Part shown: piece by piece, positions 25,121-37,560 of the stretch
Layout of the letters: each line of letters opens with the position of its first letter
Position numbering within the stretch: the stretch's first letter is position 1
NCBI RefSeq assembly: GCF_000321225.1
Contig: NW_004450481.1
Location: forward strand, 433,001 to 497,000
Length of the DNA: 64,000 nucleotides
From: Odobenus rosmarus divergens
Taxonomy: Eukaryota > Chordata > Mammalia > Carnivora > Odobenidae
Direction: 5' to 3'
The notes under the pieces: model-generated
What the model was told of the DNA's origin: nothing
Databases searched by the model: none
What the model saw: the letters and a program-made list of their open reading frames with translations, nothing else
Made by a program: the position numbers and the translations under genes

Positions 25121-26329
25121 CATAGCTTTATTCCACATTTAACATATATATATGTAGTGGTAAAAATTAAATCAGATCGGCATTCAGTGGGAGTCTTGAA
25201 AACGTTAGCTTCTCTTAGATCCAGGATAAATAACTGCAGTTCACCTGGCAAGACCTTCTGCTTCAAGGAAGAGATACTTGAAATGGCACCTATCAGTCAT
25301 ACAAAGGTGGGGCTCAAGGTAAATCCTCTTGTTGTAATGGTTCTTCCCCAGCAACGTGCCTAGGTCCAGGGAACATCCACCCCCCCATCCTGAAAGGACA
25401 AGATATTTTGTCCCTGAAAAGGCTGTCTTACCTCCTAGTGAGGTGGCCCCCCCAAAAGGTAAGAGGCTCTGAGTCCATGACTTGGCTCTTGCCATGGAAG
25501 TGGCAGGAAGGTAGTTTTAGGAGCCTGAGTGCAGAGCATCCTCAGCAGGCTTGGCAGTGAGGGTGTGGGCTCGTTCTCCCTCAATGAACTGCAGTGGCTC
25601 AAGCCCAACAGGCAAGGGCATCACAGAAGGAAGCTGTGAGCAGGCCAGCTCCCACAACTGCTTAGGACCAGTCTTCAACAGCGACACCACATGGTGGCAA
25701 GGAGCAACAGCAGGGACCCACCAGGCCGACTCATTCAGAAAGTGAAAGGCAGCTGTGACCCCTTGACACCTACACCCCTGGGAGTTGGGCAATTCAAAGG
25801 CGAGAAAGTGACTGGACATACCCCAGTAAAGTATGTGAGGGCTTCGATGACTAATAGGAAAAATGAACGCGAGCAAACCACCACCCCACTTTGACCGATT
25901 TGTTTGCTCTGAATTTAACATCTGGTGGGAATTTCTTAAAAACACTCTCATATATTAACTCATTCAACCCTATTGATCATCTCAGATGTACCCAGAAATG
26001 AGTTTCAGAGTTCCGCTTGGCTCTGCAGCAAGTCCTATTTATTCTAAAAGCGAAAAAAATTTCAATTGGTTTTGAATAGCCCCTGAAACGTCACTGCTTT
26101 TAGGAAGGGCTCCAAAGACAGACAAGAGAACTCAAAATAATTTTACTGTGTCTTCAAGTAGGGGGATACAAAGGCACATTAAAAGGAACAAAGCCTGCTC
26201 CTGAGGATCTAGTTCTGAAGTTTCCAAGCACTGGAAACAGGTTGGGAGCCCAGTAAGACGCTGCTGTAAACTGTATTGTCCAAGCAGTGCAGGGGCACCA
26301 AGGAGGGCAAAGCCACTCTGGAGCCAGGA

Positions 26330-26700
26330 GTACCAAGAAAGATCTTTGACAGCATTTCCATATGTTCATACCCTTTGCCCCAGTATTTCCCAACTTCTAG
26401 AAATTTATCCAAAGAAAGCAATCAGATGCAGACAAACGTGTACATACGGGGCAGCAGACAGCAGCATCATTTATAAGGGCAAACGATTGGAAGCAACCCA
26501 AGTGTTCAGGAAAAGGAAAGTATATAAATAAATTAGGGAGTCGATTTGTGCAAACGGGAAGGTTATGGACCAGAAGGGACCACGGGATTCTGTAATTCCA
26601 CCTGGGTAGTGGTCTTGTCTTATGGGTCTACACAACATGTAGAAATTCACAAAGCTGGACATTATGCTTCAGAAATACATAAATAAAAGGATCTAGATAT
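26330..26700 (+). mobile_element. L1 3' fragment
   Basis: Plus-sense text characteristic of the end of L1 ORF2 and its 3' side (AGAAATTTATCCAAAGAAAG, then a run like 'ATTTATAAGGGCAAACGATTGGAAGCAACC' in short form, ending with AAATAAAAGGATC). It is too diverged and short to encode anything. Confidence 0.6.
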
Positions 26701-27399
26701 AGACAGACAGATGATAATCTTAACCATTGAAATCAGTATTGAACAACACAGAATGCTCCCAATTTCATATTAAATGTTAAAATGCAGTATATAAACCATA
26801 TACATTATGATCTTAATTTTGGTTTTATAAAAATATGTCTACTTAATGCACCTGATGCACAGAAAAAATACTGGAAGGAAAGCAGCCAAAATATTTACAG
26901 TAGTTATCACTGACAGGCAGGATAACAGGTGATTTTTCTTCTGACAGTCGTCCCTGAAGTTCCGCATTTGCTAGAATGAACACATGGCGCTGCCTCCTCT
27001 TCTCATCCAGTGCTGGGGTTATTCTGACCTCTAGTAGCCTCTAGTTGTCATCTTCTGACTTGGATACTGCTAATGTGAAGCGTGCCCATAATCTCCAAAA
27101 TCCTGAACAGGGATTTGCTATCAGGCCTACTGATGGATGTCCATCTAAGTCCTAACAGTCTGTGTTTTACCTACTGCCCCAGTTTTGTATTATTCTTAGT
27201 AATAAAGAGAGTAACATTTATTGAGTACCTACTACGTGTCAGATTGCATGCTGAGGGCTTTACCTGAGGACCCAGATGAACCCCTCTGGGCAGGGCGGTC
27301 AGGCCCTTGTCAGCCTCTCCTCTTGACTCGGCGGGTAGGGGGGGTGGCTACAATTTGCTTTAGAGAATGCAGTGGAACCATGCTCCGCCTGGTCCAGAT

Positions 27400-27660
27400 T
27401 GAAGCTTCAAGAAGGCCTAGCCGTTACCACCCAACTCAGCAAATCCACTCCTATCAATCTCGCCAAGAAAAGTGAACACCTACACTCAGAGACTTGTACA
27501 GGTAAATGTCCACAGCAGGACTATTAATAGGTGCAAGGTACAAACACCAGATGTCCATCAACTGGTGCACAGATGAATGAAATGTACATCCACAGGCTGG
27601 AATAGTATTCAGCCATAAGGAATGAGAAGAAATGAAAGAGAAAGAGCAGCAGCCTGGCAA
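27400..27660 (+). mobile_element. L1 3' fragment
   Basis: Contains ATGTCCATCAACTGGTGCAC and AGTATTCAGCCATAAGGAAT, hallmarks of the distal L1 ORF2/3' region in plus sense. It ends abruptly near 27,650. Confidence 0.7.
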
Positions 27661-27799
27661 CATCCACCTTTAAAGACCTGGGGGCAGGGAGTTACCACGT
27701 CAGAATCTAGTGACTGTGCTGTAGGGCCACTCAGAAAGAGGTGGTGGCCCCACGCCTCTGTGAAGGAGAACAAGGTTCCCGGCGACAGAGAACGCGGAG

Positions 27800-27995
27800 C
27801 CCCATATGCCTAACCCCAGCAGGCTGCAACGCCCTGGGTGAGGTGCCAGGCATGAGAGCTGAGAAGCCCTTAGGGCTCAGAGCCAGCCCCACTTTGCCCC
27901 ATCCAATTTCCTGCCCACAGAACTGTGACTCAATAATAGAGGTTTTAAGACACTTAGTACTGGGGTCATTTGTTACTCAGTGCTAGCTAACAGAG
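27800..27995 (+). mobile_element. Possible MaLR LTR 3' end
   Basis: GAGGTTTTAAGACACTTAGT followed by GGGGTCATTTGTTACTCAG resembles the 3' end of MLT1-type LTRs. The 5' part is not clear, so the family and limits are tentative. Confidence 0.35.
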
Positions 27996-30064
27996 ACGCA
28001 GTTGCTAACATAATCCTCAAGTGACACACGAGGAAGACCCCGAGGTCAGACAGTGAGGAGACACACACGGCCCCTTCGCCCCCAATGGTACAGCTGGGAT
28101 TTCAGGCTGGATCCTTCTGATTCTGGACGATGCTCTCCCACCCTCATGGCTCCATAACTCCTGGGCTCCTCCCACCTGGTGTTTGTCTTTGGCCATGTGT
28201 CCCCTCTGTTTCTGTCCTCTCCTGAACCCGTGCCCTGTCCCAACCTTCTCGCCTGCTGACAGTTCTCTCCTCCGATCTGCAGCACACACATGTCCAGGCA
28301 GCTTATTTTCGTTTAAGCTTTAATTATCTCCTTTATTATGCTGACCTTCAGCTAAGTACCGGGTAATGAATTATCATACATAAAAACAACACAGTGCACA
28401 TCATCTTAACACACACACATGCACACACAAAGAAAATAAAGGATCACTCTGTCTCTCTTTTGATTCCACTTACTTTTTTTCCTAGTAGCTACGGGAACAT
28501 TCCTATCAATCTCTTTCGTTTACACTTAATTTTCAGAAGACATACCAGGTAATACGGTTGGGAAACTGTAAAAGCAATTTTGTCTGTTTTTGGTTTGTAG
28601 TCAAAAACTATTCTTCTTGCCTTTTTATTTTTTAAAGACCTCCAAAAACTTGCTAAAGTAGTGTTTTTGAAATGTTCAAATAATCTCATCATTCAATCAA
28701 GTGATCTAAATCATTGTTAGATTACAGGCTATTATTTTGCTTAATGAATTTTTATGTTCACACAGTAACCCTTATGAAGCAAAGAAATAAAATCAGGAAC
28801 TGTTCTAATTCTCTAGTGAATGACTTTGATAAACATTTTATATAAACGTCTCCAGAAATAAGATAATCCTTTCTTCCTCAGTAAAGGAATTGCAGGATAA
28901 AGTATCAATCTCTTGTAGCTTTTTCTGCTCCAGACAGCTCTCTTGCTGACAGGGTTTGGATCTTGTCCCCTGCTCTAAAAACTCAGGGGCCTCCCACTTC
29001 ATCTCAATTAAGCCTTTGGCCTTGTGAGGCCCCCTTGTCACACACCACACATGGCACACATACACACTGCCCATGTTCCTGGCCAGCCTTATTCCTCACC
29101 ATCCCTAGGAGTGGGTTTCCTCCCCACCGTCACACTGCTGACTTCACTAGCCAACCAGGTGACCTGGTCCTTGTTCCTCAGAGGAGGATCTGGCTAAAGT
29201 CATGTGACTGGATTTTGGGGAGGATGACGACTCTGGCCCACAGCTCAGGGTTCCCAGACTGGCAGAGAGAACACATGAACCAAATCAGGTACAAGCCATT
29301 TCCCCAAGGAGCAGGCCAGGGCCAAGGGACTGATGTCAAAAAGCCACCAGGAGCTGACAGAAGCAGATAGGAGCCACAGTAAAAGGTCCCCAACTGGCCA
29401 ATGGAAACGTCCCGGAAACAAAGGCTCTGTTGTAGCCTCAACAGAGAAAGTGACGTGAAGAGAGGTGATATGATCCAGAAAGTATTTCCTACAAACACTA
29501 CAGGCTACACGGAGAGAAGTGTCAGCTCCTGGCAACACCGGGTCCAAAGCCATCAGGGTCGCAGACAGAGAAACTGATGGACAAATAGGAGGAATGACCT
29601 GTCCCCAACATCACTGGCAAGTGAGGGACAAGGCGGGGACTCAAAGCACAGGCCCACGACCCCCTCCCCGCCATTCCCAAACCCCACAGCTCGAAAAGTC
29701 CAAAGAATTTCTTTAACTTTGCATCAGACCCATTTGGTTGGCAAAGCTTGTCCAAGGCCGTTCAGTCTCTGCTGGCCCAGCTCTGTTGTGAACGTTAGGC
29801 TGTGTTGCTTTAGCAATATTACTCTCTGATGAGTGAACGCTAGCCCAGATGCCTCGGGGCGTCGTGGCATATACAGCACGTGCTGCTGGAAAGCAAGAGA
29901 AGTTCTGAATTTGGAACTGGCTCTGGTGCCCCAGGCTTCTGGACAGGTCTCCCAGGTGTGCTGGGCACGAGCCACATACTTTTGTAATCCACGCCGGCAA
30001 ACGGGTGGTAGAGCCCAAATAAAGGTGTTCGGGTGGGAGTGCAGCAGCATCGGAGAAGGGTCGG

Positions 30065-30240
30065 GGGACCAGGCTTTTGCGCCAGCTCTGCTGGTGACCC
30101 CGGGGACTTTGGACAAGTCACTTCCCTGGACTGGCCTCAATTTCCTCATCGGGAAACATGGGATGGCGGCAATACTTTGGTCACCCCTTGTTGTGCCAAA
30201 ACATAAAGGTTATGCGTGGAAAGCCCTGGCACGAGGACTT
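30065..30240 (+). mobile_element. MIR SINE
   Basis: Plus-sense MIR: GACTTTGGACAAGTCACTTC, then CTCAATTTCCTCATCGGGAA, the conserved core, directly 5' of a CAN-SINE. Confidence 0.75.
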
Positions 30241-30292
30241 TGACTTCTGTTCATGTAGCAAGAGATAAAGGGCAGTTCAAGAAAGAACCCCA

Positions 30293-30469
30293 GGGGCGCC
30301 TGGGTGGCTCAGTCGGTTAGGTGTCTGCCTCCGCCTCGGGTCGTGATCCCAGGGTCCTGGGATTGAGCCCCACATCAGGCTCCCTGTAGAGCCTCTCCCT
30401 CTGCCTGCCGCTCCCCCGGCTTGTGCTCTGTCAAATAAACAAAATCTTTAAAAAAAAAAAAAAAAAAAA
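30293..30469 (+). mobile_element. CAN-SINE 1 (first in window)
   Basis: Starts GGGGCGCCTGGGTGGCTCAG, has the tRNA-like A/B-box head, a CT-rich body (CCTCTCCCTCTGCCTGCC) and a 20-base A-tail. A target duplication is not clear because of A/C-rich flanks. CAN-SINEs are Lys-tRNA-derived retroposons confined to Carnivora, mobilised by L1. Confidence 0.95.
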
Positions 30470-30484
30470 CCAATCCTGGCTCTA

Positions 30485-30765
30485 ACAGTGCACACACCAC
30501 AGACACCACACACCAGCTCCACACACAGTGTGTGTAACACACAACGCACTGCACACGGACACACTGCACACCACCAGCACTTCACGCACAATCTCAGGCA
30601 CACACACCACAGCTCCTAGAGCACATCACACGTGTGCGGTGCACACATCATACACCACACACAACACACAGGCCACAAACTCAGCTGACACATGCCATAC
30701 GCATAGCCCATGTCACACGTACTTGTGCACACACGCCTCTCTTACACACACACACACACACACAA
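30485..30765. repeat. Degenerate AC-rich satellite-like tract
   Basis: About 280 bases almost free of long unique runs, made of CACACCACAGACACC-like pieces and ending in a pure CA run (30,747-30,765). It directly follows the CAN-SINE A-tail. Reading frames across it are low-complexity Thr/His runs and not genes. Confidence 0.85.
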
Positions 30766-31493
30766 GACCAAGCCATTTATCAAAATTCCTCCTGGCCTTT
30801 CCTGAACGTGCAGTGTGCTCTCCTAGGTGGCTGAGGCCCACGGACTCCCAAGTGAGAGTAAAATCTTGATGCAAAGCGGTAAAACCAGGGAACCATGTGT
30901 CCCCCAACTGCGGCCCCCACCCCCGCCATGGCCGGGGCTCCCTCCCCACATCACCCTGGCAACTACATAGTTCATTTGTCTTAACATGAATCTCAGAACT
31001 GGATGATTGCACCAAACCACTTGGATGAGATTTTCTTCTCTCACTCAGTAAAGTGTCACAAAGAGAGTTCAGGAGACATGAGCAAGCAGATACCCTATTT
31101 GGAAAGGGTCTGACCGACAGACAGCCCATCTAAATGGAGCTGCCGCTCACCCTGAGAACATCCCAAGCTCTGCTGAATTCCCAGCTCGTGGAAGAGAAGT
31201 ACGGAAAAGGACAAATGTTCCAGAAGCTCTGTTTGTGCCTTTTTCCTTTTTAACCTTAAGACGTGGTGGTGGTGGTTTTCCTCACATTTCCTAGATGCTC
31301 TGATGCTTCCATCTTTGTGTGTTTTTCTTCTTTCCTGATTACAAGAGTAATAGATGTTTGGTGTGGATGATCAGTCAAGTACAGCAAAGTATAAAATAAG
31401 ATTTAAAAACCACTGCCTGATGCATACACAGGAAATCACAACACTAGTCTACCTTTTTGTGTGTTTACAATTTTCTGTAAGAAAGTTAAAGAT

Positions 31494-31703
31494 GGGGCGC
31501 CTGGGTCGCTCAGTCAGTTAAGAGACTGCCTTTGGCTCAGGTCATGATCCCAGGTGCTGGGATTGAGCCCCGCATCGGGCTCCCTGCTCAGCAGGGAGTC
31601 TGCTTCTCCCTCTCTCTCTGCCTTCCCCCCTGCTCGTGTTCACCCATTCTCTCTCTCTCTCTCGCAAATAAATAAATAAAATCTTAAAATAAAAAAGGAA
31701 AGT
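31494..31703 (+). mobile_element. CAN-SINE 2
   Basis: Complete element with a perfect 13-base target duplication, AAGTTAAAGATGG, at 31,483-31,495 and 31,704-31,716. The 3' end has AAATAAATAAATAAAATCTT. The exact duplication suggests a fairly young insertion. Confidence 0.95.
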
Positions 31704-31864
31704 AAGTTAAAGATGGAAAAAGAGTCACACAGCAAGCAAGGCCTGGTCGGATGTGTGCGGTCTCCGGCTGTTTTCATGCTACAAAAGCAGAGTTGCCCAG
31801 CCGAGTAAGAGGCTGTGTGGTCCACAAAGCCAAAAGTATTTACTGTCTGGCCCTGTGTTAGGCC

Positions 31865-32350
31865 GATTAACATCACCCCACCCCCAAACATATCCTGGCC
31901 ATAATTCTTGGAACCTGTAAATAAATGATGATACATGGCAAGAGAGAACCGAGGTTGCAGATGGAAGTAAGGGTGCTAGTCAGCTGACCTTAAGATAGGA
32001 AGATGATTCTGGATGATCCCAGTGGGTGGGCCCAATGTAATCACAAGGGTCCTGTAACGGGGAAGAAGCAAGCAGAAGCAGATGGCATTATGACAAAGAC
32101 CTGCGCAGCCATTGCTGGCTCGGAGGGTAGAGGGAGGGGCCATGACCAGGAATGTGGACAGCTTCTAGAAGTGGCAAAAAAGCAAGGAAAACAGATTCTC
32201 CTCTAGAGCCTCCAGAAGAAACCAGCTCTGCCAACACCTTGATTTTAGCCCAGTGAGACCCATTTTGGACCTCTGACCTCCAGAACTGTAAGATAATCAA
32301 TCTGTGTTATTTTAAGCCATGAAGCTTGCGGGCATTCGTCACAGGAGCCA
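31865..32350 (+). mobile_element. MaLR-type LTR (MLT1-like)
   Basis: About 480 bases with the typical solo-LTR layout: CATATCCTGGCCATAATTCT-like text near the start, GGTGGGCCCAATGTAATCAC, and a 3' part GACCTCCAGAACTGTAAGAT with TTATTTTAAGCCA. No internal retroviral genes are present. Subfamily uncertain. Confidence 0.6.
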
Positions 32351-32552
32351 CAGGGCAACTTAACCCACGCAGGCCCCTGACGAGGAAAGCTTACCATTCT
32401 CTCTCTCGGAGGCAGTGCTGCCCAATGAGGGGTGTCTGCCATGAAATGCACTTGAAATGTACTCGTGACTTGGGGGCTGGGGTTTTAATTTTAGTTACCT
32501 GGCAGGGAAACTGAAATAGCCATGTCTGGCTAGAGGCTACCGAACAGACAGG

Positions 32553-32650
32553 CTCGTTAGTCAAAGTGTGGTCCGGGAACCAGCGGCATGGACATCACCT
32601 GGGAGCTGGCTGAAATGCAGAACCGCAGCCTGCGCCGCCCGCCTGCTATG
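32553..32650 (-). mobile_element. MER5A fragment
   Basis: TCAAAGTGTGGTCCGGGAAC, then GGCATGGACATCACCTGGGA: the antisense end of MER5A (hAT-Charlie MITE), about half length. Confidence 0.65.
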
Positions 32651-32919
32651 GCAAATCCACACTTTGCCAAGACCCCTAGGGGATTCGTGGGGACACCAAG
32701 GTCTGAGATGCAACGGTCGAAGCCGTCACCCCACTTCCACACAAATACTTCACTACGAAACATTAGGAAGCAAAATCCCTCTGTACCAGATGTCAAGGTC
32801 AGCTTTCCTAAACCACAGGGAGTCCTTTGAAGTTTTTAATGCCTCGAAGCATACTATTAGCCAAGGACATGAACTCCCAGCTACTGAGTTTCTAACTACA
32901 GGGCGGACCTTTGACCATC

Positions 32920-33299
32920 TGTTATGGACTGAATGGTGTCCCCTAAAAATTTGTATGTTAAAGCTTTAACCCCAAAGTGACCATACGTGCAGATAAGGCC
33001 TTTAGAGAGGTAACCCAGGTTAACTGAGGTCATAAGGGTGGGCCCCTGATCCAATATGGCCGGTGTCCTCATAAGAAGAGAGATGCGCATGTGCATGTGC
33101 AGAAGAAAGGCCACGTGAGTGCACAGCAAGAAGGCGGACATTTGCAAGCCAAGGACAAAGGCCTCACCAGGAACTAACGCTGCTGGCACCTTGATCTTGG
33201 ACTGTCAGCCCCCAGAACCATGAGAAAAATAAACGTCTGTTGTTTAAGCCTCCCAGCCTGTGGCACTTTGTAATGGCGGCCTAAGCAGACTAAGACACT
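32920..33299 (+). mobile_element. MaLR-type solo LTR
   Basis: Begins TGTTATGGACTGAATGGTGT and ends near GCCTAAGCAGACTAAGACA. Contains CATAAGGGTGGGCCC, CCTTGATCTTGGACTGTCAG and AAATAAACGTCTGTTGTTTA (polyadenylation region). It is complete in outline at 380 bases, with no internal retroviral sequence. Confidence 0.75.
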
Positions 33300-33349
33300 A
33301 CCTCATTTAAGCTTCACAAAACCCCATCAAGGAGGTCTTTTATTAACAA

Positions 33350-33560
33350 AAGTAATGACAGCAACAAAAATACTACCACTTCTCGAGTGCCTGCCGCATG
33401 TGAGAGGCAGGCTGTAGGTACGTGTCAAGGCTCTCTTCCTCACTGTCCCTATATCACAGATGAGGACATGGAGGTGCAAGGATGCCAATTCGCTGCCCCA
33501 CAACACACTCCGTAAGGGACAGAGATGTTTGTAATCTGGCCCAGACCTCCATCGTGCTAG
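33350..33560 (-). mobile_element. MIR SINE
   Basis: Minus-sense MIR: CAGATGAGGACATGGAGGTG preceded by an extended 3' part (CGAGTGCCTGCCGCATGTGA). Confidence 0.7.
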
Positions 33561-33791
33561 GTCTACCATAACCATCTTTTCCACGCTTTTCTCTGATTCA
33601 CACAGTAAACTCTAATTAAATGCACCAAAGCTTTATTCCCCTTAAAATAACTTCTGCAACTCCCCCAGCATACTCCAATACCCTCATGGCCCACATTTAT
33701 CACTAACGGCTGCAACAATAATGTGAACTAAATACAGATGAACAGGATCCACCCAATGTCTTTAAAAAAAAAAAAAAATACTGTCCAGTCT

Positions 33792-34092
33792 AGGGGTCAG
33801 CAAACCGTTCTGTAGAGTCAGACAGTAAATATGTTTAGTTTTGTGGGCCAGATGGTCTCTGTCGCAAGGACTCAATTGTGTCCTTGCAGCTCAAAAGCGG
33901 CCACTGATAATACGTAAATGAAAGGGTGTGGCAGCGTTCCAATAAAACTTTATTTATGGACAAAGAAACTGGAATTTCCTTTTTCTTCTTGATCCTTTTT
34001 CAACCATTTAAAAATGGGAAAACCATTCCATCTTGTGGACCATGAAAACAGGTGGCAAGCCAGATGTGGGCAGCAGTTTGTTGACACCTTGT
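33792..34092 (+). mobile_element. hAT-type MITE
   Basis: TAGGGGTCAGCAAACCGTTC at the start, GTGGGCCAGATGGTCTCTGT in the middle, CCAATAAAACTTTATTTATG, then an extended 3' part ending TTTGTTGACACC. Same family as the copies at 5,755, 34,842, 42,888 and 45,419. Confidence 0.75.
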
Positions 34093-34841
34093 CTGATCCA
34101 AAACCACCCACTGGTCAAAAGGAAAACCACAGAGCCATACTCTGAACTAGTTCTTACTGTTTTCTAATTGAAAAATGTGGACTTTGAATTTCTAACTTAT
34201 TCTAGACCCCTCTGCCCAATTTCCCATGCAGGAATGCTCACTATTACCAAACTCTCATTTCCAGCAACTCTCAGAGAGGGGCTCAAAGCGGATCAAGTAC
34301 TTTTCTCTGTGCAATAATGGAAATCAAGGGAATGATGAAAACAAACCCCCAAGTAGAATTTACATCTTCCTTTTAAAAAGACCAGGCCTTTTGCTTTATA
34401 CACAAACAGCGTACGTCTTTCATCAACACAGGAAAACATCGGGAGGTTTGTCAAATATTTCATAAACACAAATGTGGTTAAGAAGGAGATAATGAAACAG
34501 TTGAAATGAAAAGAAAATGCCTCACTAATGACAGCCTCGCTGGCTTTTCAAATCTAACCATTCAGAGGAGAGCCGATCTCACTATCACATTGTGCTGCTG
34601 ATGCAGAGGAACTCCCGCTCGGGAGAATCACAGGCAGCCCAGAAGGGATCTCTCCCCTAACCATCAAGAGAAATAAAATTACATTTTGGTCTATTAAGCT
34701 CACGCTTGAAAATAGCTGGCTCGATTTTCAGCAAATTCCAATGTGTTTATTAAAATCTAGACCACAAGGTGTGCAGATGACTCCACTTGAGTGGCTTTGG
34801 AGAGAGAAAGGACACCTCGAGATTCTCTATCGTCCCCTAGC

Positions 34842-35052
34842 TCAGGGGTTAGCAAACGCATCACATAAATGGGCCAGAAAGACAACATTTTCAGCTCCGT
34901 GGGCCAGATGGTCTCTGTCACAACACTGCCATTATAGCAGGAAAGCAACTAAAGCAGCCTTAGATGATACATATTCGAAGGGGCGTGGCTGGGTGCCAAT
35001 AAAACTTTATTTACAAAAACAGGTGGCGGGCCAGCCACTGCCTGGGAACCAT
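34842..35052 (+). mobile_element. hAT-type MITE
   Basis: CAGGGGTTAGCAAACGCATC, GGGCCAGATGGTCTCTGTCA, CCAATAAAACTTTATTTACA, with a short 3' end (GCGGGCCAGCCACTGCC). The compact form of the same family as 33,792. Confidence 0.75.
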
Positions 35053-35621
35053 AGTTTCTGCCTTCTGCTCTAGAATAACTGGAACTGAAGTGCAATGAGA
35101 AACCCACCAAAGGAGGGACATGTTCCACCTCTTGAGATGCCAAAGTGGAGGAAGGGAAAGGGAGTTTCCAACATGAATCCCAAAGGGCAGGTGCTGCAAA
35201 CTGTGGCCTTGTTTTCATTCTCAACGTGCAGCTTCTCAGCTTGGTGGTGACTCCATGTAACATGGTCCGGGCAAGCAGTAGTGGGCATTTAGTACTTAGA
35301 TGGTGGTTGAGGTCCCTAACCATCAGGACCAAGGTGGAAAGCTGACTGACGTGATGTCAACTGCAGTTGCTTGCACAACAAAACAGTTATCTGGTTGGAG
35401 CCTGAAATTCTCGTCCTTATTAACAGGTTAAGCAAACTGAAGTAGCCTAATACCACTCCTGGTCAAAGCTGATGGGGATCTAGAACCCAGTTCTTGTACA
35501 TATGAACATACATATGTATGAACAAATGAACAAAGAAAGATGCAAGTCGTCCAAGATGCATTTTTCTTTAGAATTCTTAGCCCAAAGCTGTCAAGATGGA
35601 TCTCTTTAAAAGTGACCCCAA

Positions 35622-36002
35622 GGGGTGCCAGGGTGGTTCAGTTGGTTAAGAATCTAACTTGGGCTCAGGTCGTGATCTTGGGGCCCTGGGATCAAGCCAT
35701 CCATCGGGGCCCCATGCTCAGTGGTGAGTCTGCTTCTCCCTCCCCTCTGCCCCTCGCCACACTTGTGTGTGCATGAGCTCTCTCTCAAATAGGTAAGTAA
35801 AATCTTTTAAAAAGGGCACCTGGGTGGCTCAGTCGTTAGGCGTCTGCCTTCAGCTTGGGTCATGGGATCGGCCCTGCATGAGGCTCCCTGCTTGGCAGGA
35901 GGCCTGCTTCTCCCTCTCCCACTCCCCCTGCTTATGTTCCTGCTCTCACTATCTCTCTGTCAAATAAATTTAAAAAATCTTTAAAAAAAAAATCTTAAAA
36001 AA
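35622..36002 (+). mobile_element. Stacked pair of CAN-SINEs in one target site
   Basis: Two plus-sense elements follow each other (35,622-35,813 and 35,814-36,002). The flanking repeat AAAAGTGACCCCA (35,608-35,620) returns as AAAAGTGACTCCA (36,003-36,015) only after the second element. The first copy is more diverged (GGGGTGCCAGGGTGGTTCAG) than the second (GGGCACCTGGGTGGCTCAG), so they differ in age or source. Confidence 0.9.
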
Positions 36003-36015
36003 AAAAGTGACTCCA

Positions 36016-36400
36016 AAAATTCATTAGGGATGACATACTGAGATGTTCATCACAGCAATATATATAATAGACAAAAACTTGAGACAACTCAAGTCTCCAA
36101 CAGCTGGGGATGAGTTGAAGTAATTATGGCACATCATTATCATGTTATTAACAACGGTAATTGTAGGGAAAATATGGAAATGTATTCTCAGATGAGAAAA
36201 ACAGGCTAGAAGACACAGAGATACAATTTACGTAACGAAAACATGTCCACCATACCTGATGCAAGTGCAGAGAGAACAAGCCAGAAAGATGTGTACCTTG
36301 AGTGACACTGAGCAAAGGTGATTATTGGTTTTATCCCTTAGAGCAAAGCTATATTTTATGATTTTTCTACAATGAACATGCACTGGCAGTAAGGAACTTG
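36016..36400 (+). mobile_element. L1 or similar LINE 3' fragment
   Basis: Text such as GACATACTGAGATGTTCATC and AACTCAAGTCTCCAACAGC resembles the terminal L1 region in plus sense, diverged. The SINE pair interrupts or borders it. Confidence 0.45.
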
Positions 36401-36747
36401 AAAACAAAACAAAGAAAAGCCACTGAAGTTGCAATGATGGTACATACCAATGTGGCCTTCCTAGGTTCTGCAGAAGCACCAGTGAAGGAAGCCAACAAAG
36501 GTCACAACAATGGGGATCGCAGTGGCATTTATAACACTGGGCAAAGTACAAGTTCCAAGCACACACGAGAGGACCAGCAAGAGGGCCAAGGTTAAAGAGA
36601 GATCTACTGACACAGCGCGGTAATTAAAACCCAACACCACGAAGCCTGTCTGGCAGCCCGGAAGATATGAAGGAAATGCTGCCAAAATGAACACAGTAGA
36701 ACCTAAGCCACCTTAACCATGATTGAACTATGTCACATCCAGGCAGA

Positions 36748-37178
36748 CCTCATTTGACTGCACTCTGCAGACATCGTGTTTTCTAGAAACCCAAGGTTCG
36801 CGGCAAAACCAGTATCTTGGCGCCATTTTCCCAACAGCGTCTGATCGCTTCGTGACTCTGTGTCACATTTCGGTAATTCTCACCATATTTCAAACTGTCA
36901 TCATTACTGTATTTGCTTTGGCGATCTGTGATCAGGGATTCTGACTCACTGAAAGCTCAGATGACGACTAGCATTTGTTGGCGATCAAGTATTTTTTAAT
37001 TAAGGCACGCATGCCAGTTTTTTAGACGTGATGCTACGGCCCACTTCCACAATGCAGGGTAAACATAACTTTTATATGCGCCCGGAAGCCAAAACACTCC
37101 TTCAACTTGCTTTATTGCAATATTCGCTTTAGTGGGGCGGTCTGGACCTGGACCTGCAGTATCTCCAAGGTATGCCTG
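36748..37178 (+). mobile_element. Tigger1-derived MITE
   Basis: Internal deletion derivative of the mariner-like Tigger1: a 5' part with GGCGCCATTTTCCCAACAGC and GTGTCACATTTCGGTAATTC, joined directly to the 3' end (AGCTCAGATGACGACTAGCA, TTTTTTAATTAAGGCACGCA) and closing AAGGTATGCCTG. The transposase is absent. Confidence 0.8.
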
Positions 37179-37354
37179 TGTACTGATTTGTATAAGGAAA
37201 ATGCTGGAAAGGAAAGAGGGAGGCGGGAAAGGGTTTTCCATGCTGGAAAACTGTTTCTAATGTTTTTAAACATCTCTCTTTCACGGTGTGTGTGCAGACC
37301 ACACGCACAAACGCAGGCGGGAATACAGAAGATGCTGGCAGTGAGCACACCCAG

Positions 37355-37560
37355 GTTTGAGCACTCGGTCAAGCACTAGGCCCACATTTGAGCGTGCTGA
37401 GCCTCACAACAACCCCAGGCAGGTGGGACTTCCAGACCCATTTTGGCGACTGGACACTGAGGCAGGGAGTGGAGAAGCAAGAAGCCAAGGTCCCACCGGC
37501 AAGGAGCAGAGACAGGACTTGAACCCACTGGCCCAGAACGTGAGCGCTTAAATGCTGGGG
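37355..37560 (-). mobile_element. MIR SINE
   Basis: Minus-sense MIR with CGACTGGACACTGAGGCAGG and CAGGACTTGAACCCACTGGC. Nearly full length. Confidence 0.7.

Noticed and set aside
31865..33299. Endogenous retrovirus provirus between two LTRs
   Set aside because: The two MaLR-like LTRs differ in sequence, and the DNA between them is unique or MER5A with no gag, pol or env-like frame. They are separate solo LTRs.
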